Below are positions 55,908-64,000 of a stretch of DNA of 64,000 nt, piece after piece. The DNA comes from Blattamonas nauphoetae (Eukaryota; Preaxostyla; Oxymonadida): contig JARBJD010000022.1 in the NCBI GenBank assembly GCA_033064195.1, positions 124,001-188,000 of the forward strand. Direction: 5' to 3'. The notes under the pieces were generated by a model that was not told where the DNA came from, ran no database searches, and saw nothing but the letters and a program-made list of their open reading frames with translations. Within the stretch, counting starts at the first letter, position 1; every line of letters begins with the position of its first letter. Made by a program: the position numbers and the translations under genes.

Positions 55908-58900
55908 TGATCAGACGCGACGAGGCCAATTGAACGAAATGGAGCAACGATGCCAGCAACGAAGCGAGCACAGAAACACACCTGCCAATTCAGCGAGGGC
56001 ACTGACCCTGCCTCTCCTCTTCTGGTCGAAGACAGTTGTCGCGTACTTCACTTCATCGATTGTCTTCGTTGCAAGATCGTCAGTTCCAACGACTGGCTTG
56101 ACAACCGTTCCAGGAAGTCCTTGACCAATGCATTTGAAGAATCCTTTCGCTCCTTCTCGCTGGGCGCTTCGCACAGGATCGACAAACACGCCAGTGAGAC
56201 CAGTTTCCATACCCTTTCCGAATGCCTTGAATCCTCGTGCGAGTGATTGGACATGGTGCTGGAGAGGAGAGAATGAGGAGAATGAGAAGAGGCACACTCG
56301 CTGTCCTTTGGTCATTTCTTTGGCTCTCTTTTCTTTGTAGTCGTCGTTGAAGGAGAGGCCATCACTGAAGAAGGAAGCGATGAAGAGGGAAGAATGACAA
56401 TGAGGGTGGACGAGACAAACCGGGTGCCTCTGTTCACACCATCTTTCGAGTCGTAATACATATGCTTCACGTCTTGTTTCATGTTTGTCAGATGTCCACT
56501 GGGATCACCGATGATGGAGAGAGATGGACAGCATGCCAATTTTCTGTATCAGTTGCGATAAGAAGTGGGAGCTGATGGACGAGACGAGTTGGTGCATGCT
56601 GAGAGTGGACGAGGATGAGAAGAAGAAGGAACAGACCTGGCGGTGAGGTTTGTGGCGAAGAATCCGCTGAAATGCATCTCCTTCTATTCTATGTTGACCA
56701 ACGCTGAGACAATGTCGACGAGACAAGTTAAGCCCACAATCGACGAGATCTTGCCGAACAGGTTCTTCATCATGACGTTCTCTGTCTTCCCGTTTAAGTC
56801 CTTGTTCTTCTTCCCTCCGTCCTTCACTTCCTTTTTTCTTTGCGGTCTTTCCGCTGTTCTTTGACTTTCGACGATGAGGTGAGATCATCGTAGTCGTCGG
56901 ATTTCTGAAAGTGGGAGAAGAGAAAACGGAAAAGTGATGAATGAGAAAAGAAAAGAGACGAATAGTACAAGAAAAGTGATGAATGAGACAAGAACACACT
57001 GACTAAGAGCCCTGCATCAAGTTGATTGTCGCCACGATGCAGATTGGTTGAATGGCAAAGTCCTCAAAATAGAACACAAGATCCCTCTCAGGAGTGAGGC
57101 GGGGACTGCATCCAGTGGATGAGATGAGCTTATCCTTCCCGTTTCGAGCCAGACGAGGGTGTCATCTGGATGGATGAGTCCATCAGCTGAAGAGAGACTT
57201 TTCTGCTTCTTTCGGTTGGCCTGACAGTGTCTCGACGAAGGAGACCTGCAGGCAACTGGTCTTGTTTCGTGCAAAGAGGGTTGTCCTTCCTGATGGGGCA
57301 CCCACAACGTTCTGAGGAGCAGCAGCGGTATCGGCTTATGACTCGAGACGAGGCTGAAGCAGCTCGACAAGTTCGAGGACAGCGTTGATTACACCAAAGG
57401 CGAGTCTGATGTCGGTGCAGTTCAGTTTCAGAGCCATTTCGTTTTCCACATCCGCTCGAAGGTCAACCCACGAGAGCGAGTAAGGTGTGGGAGCCGGCTG
57501 CGATTGTGCTTTGGAGGGCTGTGAAGAGAGCAGAGCGGAGGCAGACGGTGAGAGTGACTCTGTTTTGGATATCTGAGATCGCTGGGAAGCAATGATCCAG
57601 ATTCTTCGTCCTGACACCAACAGTCTGAGCACGGATCGACTCGACACTCTCGCTGGCAGTGTCGGAAAAGAATGAAGTCTGTCCCGAGAACGATGGATGC
57701 TCCAGATCTTGGAGGAGAGGGAAGTGGATGTCGTCGTCTGGAGTGAGAGACCCGATGTAGATAGAGAACTGGCTGAGGATGATGTGGAGGTTGTACTGGT
57801 CGATGATCAGAATCTCCTCCTTTCCTTCGCCGGCAAGATCACTCAGTCCCTGCTGGGCATCTTTAAGAACGGCTCCGAGTTGATGAGGGTTGATAACAGC
57901 TGATTTGTCGATTTTGTACATCTTCTGATCGAGAGCTGTTTTCATTGCGAGCTCTCCGACCTTCACGCAGAGGAAGTGAGTGGCGTTGTAAGCTGATTGA
58001 GGGATGAGGATTTCTGGGGCCTGCATCGTCACATCGAAGTACGGTGCGAGCATCTGAACTTCAGTCGGGGCTTCGAGTTCGAGGCTGATGTTGATGAGAT
58101 CGTCGGGAACGACGAGTGCGGGCATTTCTGGGACGTTGAAGACGATGAAGAAGTTGGCGAGCTCTTCGACAAACGAGCGGATCACGAAGAGTTGGAACTC
58201 GCCGACTTGGGCCAGACAGATTAAGTTGAATCCGTCGCAGATGTCCACAAAATGACCGTCGACGATTGGAAAGTCCAGAGTAGCGGCTGGAGACTGCCTG
58301 TCATCTCCTCCAAAGTGGATGATCTGCGGGAAGGGAGAGATCACAGCAGACTCGTCTTGCGTCGTTTTGGGGAAAGCAGCGGGGTTGAACACTTCGAGTG
58401 AGCCGATCGAGGCGGTTACGGCAGTTTGGACAGGAGTGAGGGCGACAGCAGCGTTCACAGCACCAATGAAGAGCGAGCAAATTGGTTTATACTCTCTCTC
58501 TCCAAGGCGATGATGGTCGAGCCAATTTGCTGGATGACAAAGTTCACAACGTGGAGGACAGTCTGGATCAGCTTGATGTACGTGCTGTGCTTCAAGTTGA
58601 GATCCATTCCTTTAATTTTGGCGTCCACTTCAATCACCGTTCTGTCGTTGTGGTTCTTTTTGTAGTCGCTGTCTTCTGCCTTCTTCAGCATCTTCTTGTC
58701 GAGAGGTCTCTCTTTGATGGCCTTCTCGTTCTTGCCCGGCTTCAGGCCTTCCATTGCCTGTTTGACAGTCAAACTGGCGTCGTCCATCCGAATTGCTGAG
58801 TCTGTGCTCAGAAGAACAGACTTCTCGGCCTCGCTCACGCAATCACAATCGCTCCTGTCTCCACCATCAATCCGATTTTGTTTGAACGGATAACCGACGC

Positions 58901-60600
58901 GCAAACGTCGGAGAGCCCTGCAGTGATGAGTGTCTTTCTGGTCTTTGCAGAGTGTCCTGACTTGGTTATGTCACGAGAAACAGAGTCGATGCCGATGGCG
59001 AGCTGTGGGAGGTGAGCTTTGAGAGCAAGAGACGGGACGAAGAAAGAGGGCTCCTTTTTGTCTTTCTCCTAATCCTTGTCAGCCGGTCCTGTCAACCGAC
59101 ATTCTTCCACAATCTTCAGAATCACCGGAATTACGTGAAGGGCTTCTTTGAGAAGAGGGACGAGAATCATCATGAGATCTCGCAGCCCACCCTCAGCGAT
59201 GCTCACAAAAACTTCACTCAGATCAACTCTCGGCGTTGTTGCTGCAGAGTACTCGTTCATCAGCTCGTTTCTGATTGCGTCGAGTGTCGTGGGAGGAGCG
59301 GCAGTGTCGAATGAATGCGAGAGCGGCCAGTAATACGGGGCAGCTGCTCAGTCTTTCACAGCCAGCAGACGGTTGATACCAAAGTTCTCATCGTCTTCGG
59401 AGTCTTCGTTTTCATCTTCGGCGTCACTGTCGTCGTCAATGTTCTCTTTGACCTCCTTCTCGTCTTGGTTGGCGTCTTCCAATACTCGCATCTTTGCCAT
59501 GGCATGTGCGATCTTCGCTGCTGTCAGGACAACATCTACGTCCTCTCGAAATACCCACGCGGAGAACTGGCTTGTTGTGACGATGCTGGTTCCGGTCAGT
59601 TGGACCGTCTGCAATCTTCATTGTGTCCTGCGACGATCAGCAAACTCAGACACGACAGTGTTGACCAACTCTCTGCTTAAATCTGATGTGATGAGGGAGT
59701 CGATGAGGATTCCCATATTGCCAACCTTCCCGCCGTGTGCCATGACAGGAGGATGATGGTGAAGCTGAGCTGGACAGCGATGAAAGAAGGATGTTACACT
59801 CGATTTGTCGCTCGTTGAATGTTTCTCACTTCTGGCTAATCTACGCCGAAAGTATCGTCAAATATGTCTAACTTCTCGACTCCAGAATGCACGTGGACAG
59901 ATGCGATGGACATGTTGAACTCGCTGTTGGCGAGATGGAGAGAAGAGAGTCTTTGCCAGAATCTATCTTTTGGGCATCGTTGCCGAAAATTGGGCATACC
60001 CCAATTTGTCCATTTTGGGGGAAGGATGCATGGTCTGTTGTTCTTGTGATGGCCGAGTAGTGATGCAGTGATTCCCTCGTTCATCACTCTATGGTCGTCC
60101 TTGCTATCCAATTTTCGCAGTCCCTCGTCGCAATGGGCTTGTGTTTCTGGATACCTAGATAGTATTGTTGCAATGGAGCGATTCAGAGTGGAATTGATTC
60201 TTTTTTCTGGTTGGGAGTAAGATTCGCGAGATGCTCGGCGAAATTCAAAATAGAACGATTATCGTCGTTCATGTCCATAAAACAATCAATCACACGCATC
60301 AGCATGTTTATTACGTCCGCTCCAAGTGATAGGTTCAGTTTTCCCTCCGACCTTGTTAGTGAAAGAAGTGGAAGGTAGTTGACAGCGTTATCTGAAAAGT
60401 TTGATCGAGAGCTGTGTTTTGTTCAGCGATCTTGGATTGTATCTGAGAGCTAAGATGGCTGGTTCAGCGAGTTCTCGCGTAGTCTGGTGTGAGTGGCAGT
60501 TGGGAGGAAGAGGTGTGGAATGTGATAGAGCACAGTTTCTTATTTTTCAAGTGTTCTGGACAAAAGTGACCCACTTTTTGATTTTGATCTGACTCCCTTT
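55908..60600 (-). pseudogene. VPS13: VPS13-family lipid-transfer protein, 5'-truncated and frame-broken copy
   Basis: The C-terminal part matches VPS13. KAFGKGMETGLTGVFVDPVR, REGAKGFFKCIGQGLPGTVV and DLATKTIDEVKYATT form the glycine-rich ATG-C/DH-L-like repeats; IIGDPSGHLTNM fits the family's GNPxGLF motif; YFEDFAIQPI fits the domain before it. Two in-phase introns confirm spliced coding: 56420-56365 (56 nt) and 56297-56259 (39 nt). Upstream blocks include FQLFVIRSFVEELANFFIVF (57.4-58.5 kb), LTVKQAMEGLKPGKN (58.5-58.9 kb) and LHLANSEFNMSIASV (59.9 kb). Only about 1,400 residues of a protein usually over 3,000 are present. The 5' end stops before the repeat at 60.73 kb, and frame slips without splice sites occur near 56.52 and 58.48 kb. 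VPS13 bridges membranes for lipid transport; this copy is probably dead unless the slips are assembly errors. Confidence 0.65.
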
Positions 60601-60731
60601 TAATCAATTTCGAGTAACTAGTTCTAAAAAGTGAAAATATGAGATGGAAGGAATTAATTCATAATGATGATCACTATTTTGGATTTTGCGCGGGTTTATG
60701 GATAAAAGCGGGTTTTTGAGGGCACTATAAG
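60601..60731. other. Spacer between VPS13 copy and right repeat
   Basis: AT-rich, with the inverted copy of the AAACCCGCGC motif at 60680-60699 and a nearby AAAAGCGGGTTTTT. No gene. Confidence 0.45.
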
Positions 60732-61166
60732 TAGTGGCAAAAAAGTTGTGCTCGGCGGGAGTCGAACCCCGAGCACAACAGTCGACAGAGGGGTTGGCTA
60801 CCGTTAGGCCAAACGCGCCGCACGTTCACTTCCAAAAAATTGGTGTCTTGAAGGGAGAACTGCAGTAGATTGTCACTTCACGATACATCATGATCAATCG
60901 CTATGTTTTGAAAAATTGTAAGAAAATACGAGACATAAGGTTGAAATGAATCAAGAAAGCGTAAAGATGAAGTGATATAGTTCGCCGATCGACCTCATCA
61001 AACACGATCGAATGATCGTGACATTCTCTGAGACGATCTCGACAGTATTCTCAACATTTTGAAAATAAAACGTGTTCACATCCATATTCGACAATTTATT
61101 ACGAGAGAATAGCCTCGATGAACTACAATGTCACAACACACCTCGATCACCTTTGGCCCAGAAAGT
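60732..61166 (-). repeat. Right (inverted) copy of the ~440-bp repeat
   Basis: Inverted partner of 44984-45430. Both ends of homology match the left copy's limits (from ACTTTCTGGGCCAAAGGTGA to a few bases past the T-run). Flank identity is visibly lower than in the RNA core. Confidence 0.85.
60743..60835 (-). ncRNA. tRNA-like Pol III RNA gene, copy 2
   Basis: On the minus strand, the same A box region (TGGCCTAACGG, one base different from copy 1), the same perfect B box GGTTCGACTCC, the same 11-bp hairpin and the T6 run. Only one clear difference from copy 1 was found in about 80 nt. See copy 1 for the structural problem with a cloverleaf. Confidence 0.6.
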
Positions 61167-61326
61167 CCACTCGTGCCGAGATTATAATGTTGTTTTTTGG
61201 ACTTGGAGTTTGGGATCTGTTTAGAATGAATCAAGAGCGTGCACATTCACTGATCACCCCCAACATTTACTATTCTCTCAGTTCTGTTTCTCTCACATTC
61301 TCGTTCTCCTCGCTCACTCCCTCCAC

Positions 61327-61596
61327 ATGGAAATCATTCCATTTCTGCTCTTTCTCCGTCCTCTTTTTGCGATAGAGATAGGCTCTACATCTGTATCAAA
61401 ACCACAAACAGACACAACTAGAAGTGCCAACTTCGACGAGACATCGTGGTTTTTTGGGATAGACTTCATGATATCAGTTATTATCATCACGCTAGGTGGC
61501 AGTGCACTTCTTTTTGGATTCCTAATTGGCTCCTGCTGCTATTTTAACCAATGGAGAAAGAAACAGATCTCTGAACCGAAACGTGTTTACCACTAA
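61327..61596 (+). CDS. Small type I membrane protein
   Basis: 89 residues from the ATG at 61327. A signal peptide (MEIIPFLLFLRPLFAIEIG) is followed by a short Ser/Thr-rich ectodomain (STSVSKPQTDTTRSANFDE), a TM helix (DFMISVIIITLGGSALLFGF with GSCC at its end) and a basic cytoplasmic tail (NQWRKKQISEPKRVYH). The layout is coherent and the ATG context clean, but no family is recognised. It sits between the repeat and the IP3-receptor-like gene, convergent with the latter. Confidence 0.55.
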   Translation: MEIIPFLLFLRPLFAIEIGSTSVSKPQTDTTRSANFDETSWFFGIDFMISVIIITLGGSALLFGFLIGSCCYFNQWRKKQISEPKRVYH

Positions 61597-61985
61597 TCAT
61601 CCTGTGATACGGGACTCATTTTTTTGTTCGTTTCAATTCATTTTATTTGTCTAGGATCACATTTATTGGAAGGAAAATGGAAGCCAAATTGTTTCATAAG
61701 GATTCAGTCTGGAACATCTGAGAATCACTGATCTAGTCAGCAATTTGTCAAGTCAGAGCGAGTTTTAGGAATTGTGATGATTTCGTCTATTCTGGATCAG
61801 GATCGGAGATGTTCTGGCTCACTGAAGGCCATTTGGTACAGTGTAACACATAGGTTGATCAAACAGTCAGATAAAGAAGTGTGAGATGATAACAAAGATA
61901 AACAGAATCAGAAGCTTGCACATAATCAAGACAGCGAGACATCAAAACAATCATAAGACAGAGGAAAAATGAGTGTTCAATTCTT
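61597..61985. other. Convergent 3' spacer
   Basis: About 390 bp shared as 3' flank by the small membrane protein and the IP3-receptor-like gene. No feature seen. Confidence 0.5.
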
Positions 61986-64000
61986 TCATGTGGGATGTTT
62001 ATTGTTGGCCAGCCAAATGTTCACCAAAGCTGTAACTTCTTCAATTTTGGTTGGAAGAGTCCGTTGATATGCAGTGACATCATTCTCGGTGGACAGTTCG
62101 TGAACATGCTTGTCTTCTGAGATTTGATTGGGCCGAGTTTCTTCCGCTTTGCGTTCTTCTTCTCGCCGTGCTTTGTGTTGGAGTCGTTTCTCTTTTTCGA
62201 AGTCGTTCATGACAGGCCAGTAGCTGACGGAAGCTTTTTCTGAAAATGAATTGATGAATACGACAAAGAATAAGCAAACCGAATTGTTCTCTCATGAAAT
62301 CTTCATCTCCGTTCAACTCATTCAGATTGTGTTTCATGTGCTCTGTCGAAATAGGGATGAATGGGAAGAAAAACGAGTTTTTCGAGAAAATGGAGATACC
62401 TGTGAGGTGGACATAATACGAGTAATACGTCGTTGGGTCGTGCTCAATCCTAAAATGAGAGACAGGAGAGTGGTTGGAGGAGGAGAGGAGGCAGACGTGA
62501 TGTGGTGACGCATATCTCGGCCTTGGCTTTCGAGATCTTCGATTGTTTGACCACAGACGAAACAAGATTGTTGGTTTCGATGTTCGGCTTCGTCGGCTTT
62601 CTCTCTCTGGTTCTTAAAGGTGTCGATGATGAGACCTGATTCATGGAGAATGTGGGACGAGTGGTGATGAGAGAAGATTGGGAGAGAATGAAATAGATGA
62701 GAATGCGGAGAGAATGAAACAGATGAGAATGCGGAGAGAATGAAACAGATGAGAATGAAGAGAGAAAGATGACGAAACAGAGACAACAAACCTTGAATGA
62801 TGTTCATGATAATTTGGGAAGTCAAGAGCCAGAAGAGAATCGTGAAGAGGAACGATGCTAATCTCAGATGGAGAGGATTCTGGAAGTCGCTTTCTCCATA
62901 CATGCCTACCAGAAGCGCACAAAACACAAGAAAGGAAAGATGAGAGATGATCGAAGAGGATCAAAAACAACATCAGAACAGACTTCTCCACATCAACCAT
63001 TCCCCACCCGTGGGGAACTGCCCAATCATCGCGATGAAGCACGTGATGATGTAGTGGCAGACTTGGTTGTCTGCTGTTGGCGGGAGTGCATGGTCCTTCA
63101 CAAACACTTCTGCGAACGAGACAGATGCAACGATTGAGAAGATGTATGTTATGACGAGAAAGAGCAGGAGCGAGACGATCAGGTTTTTCCCGCTTCGATA
63201 GATGGACTGAAAGAATGAGTAGTCGAGAGTAAAATTGAAGGCTTCCAAACCTTGAGCACGCTGTGCCAACTATGCACACTCAGGACAAGATCGAATAACA
63301 GAATGGACTGAAACGCGGTCTGAAGAGGTAAAGTTTAGGAAAAGCGACATACCTCCCAAAAGGCCATGATGGAGGAAGCAACAAAGATGATGGAGAGATA
63401 CAGCATCGGATGAAGAAAGTAGTAAACCCAGAACCATCCGTGGAACTTCCAGGCTGGAATCCTGGCGATTTGCCCTTTGTCTTTCGACTTTTTAGATTGT
63501 TGGTTGTGCTCGATGGGGTCGGGCGGTTTGTCGGGTGGGGCTGATCGTTTGGAATGGAATTCGTGCCATTCATTCTCATCGTTCAGTCCGTACCGTCGCC
63601 ACAAGTGTAGATTTCTCTTCTTCTTTGCTTCGACGACGAAGTTTGTGAGAAGTTGGGCAATGAGGAGGATGACCGTGAAGATGCAGACGAAGATAGCAAG
63701 AATTGTTTTGAAGTTGTCCATTCCTGCATTCAGCCAGCTCTGGTCGACATCCTCGATGATCAAATAGATGTTGATTAGAATGTTGAATATATTCATCGCA
63801 ACTCGGATGAAAATGTTAACCTGTCGATGGTTAAGCAATGTCAGAATTGTTCGAAATATTTCCCAAGCTCGTTGACGAAAATTTAGGGCTTGTTCTGATG
63901 CGATCCTCCTCTTTGTCGCCTTTTCTTTTTCAATGTTCCCGTTCATCTGCTCCTGAAGCATATCTGCGACTTGGGTCTCGATGTTCTTCTCGGCTGGCTT
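61986..64000 (-). CDS. Inositol-1,4,5-trisphosphate-receptor-like calcium channel, C-terminal part
   Basis: Exons, all in exact phase: from beyond 64000 to 63353, 63307..63251, 63206..63008, 62905..62792, 62635..62497, 62449..62400, 62239..61986. Introns are 45, 44, 102, 156, 47 and 160 nt. Membrane segments: ILINIYLIIEDVD, TILAIFVCIFTVILLIAQLL, YYFLHPMLYLSIIFVASSIM, then SILLFDLVLSVHSWHSVLKS leading to LIVSLLLFLVITYIFSIVAS. The pore loop CFIAMIGQFPTGMYGE aligns with the GGGVGD filter region as GMYGE. The last helix runs into GLIIDTFKNQREKADE (family: GVIIDTFADLRSEK), then the C-terminal zinc finger CFVCGQ...MRHHI and a charged tail. It releases Ca2+ from internal stores; the ligand-binding half lies outside the window. 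Confidence 0.9.

Overview
The window reads as nuclear DNA of a unicellular eukaryote. The genes use the standard code and are split by very short GT-AG introns; those I could place by reading frame are 23 to 160 nt long. Some genes are nonetheless giant, nearly unbroken reading frames. The gene set points to a heterotrophic protist: an inositol-trisphosphate-receptor channel, a CSC1/TMEM63-like channel, a gamma-secretase PEN-2 subunit, tubulin cofactor A, a RhoGEF, VPS13, a USP deubiquitinase of about 3,700 residues, and parallel beta-helix surface proteins. An oxymonad-like anaerobic flagellate such as Blattamonas fits best. That is inference from style, not from a marker gene.

Layout. 0-22.7 kb: a 21.6-kb interval bounded by the two arms of a 533-bp inverted repeat. 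It holds the USP gene (minus strand, three exons), an SLC35B-like transporter whose 3' part is missing where a DIRS-type retroelement begins, the element, and a small three-exon acidic gene. 22.7-25.3 kb: coding-like sequence on both strands that I could not resolve. 25.3-33.6 kb: two beta-helix surface proteins in tandem on the minus strand. One is a TM-anchored protein of about 770 residues. The other is a secreted-type protein of 1,962 residues with eight or nine tandem beta domains. 33.7-44.4 kb: a compact block with a small plus-strand ORF, a CSC1/TMEM63-like gene (at least nine exons), PEN-2 (two exons), TBCA (three exons), a DH-PH RhoGEF and two helical proteins. PEN-2 and TBCA start only 31 bp apart in opposite directions. 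45-61.2 kb: a second interval bounded by inverted copies of a repeat of about 440 bp carrying a Pol III-type, tRNA-like RNA gene. Inside are fragmented coding regions, a 32-bp minisatellite and a 5'-truncated VPS13-family copy. 61.3-64 kb: a small membrane protein and the 3' end of an IP3-receptor-like channel that runs off the right edge.

Several products belong to membrane traffic and signalling: calcium release, mechanosensitive conductance, Rho activation, lipid transfer, intramembrane proteolysis and tubulin folding. I see no sign that they form one pathway or a co-regulated cluster. The clearest organisational themes are extreme compaction (divergent starts 31 and 87 bp apart, introns down to 23 nt) next to two repeat-bounded intervals full of decayed or rearranged genes.
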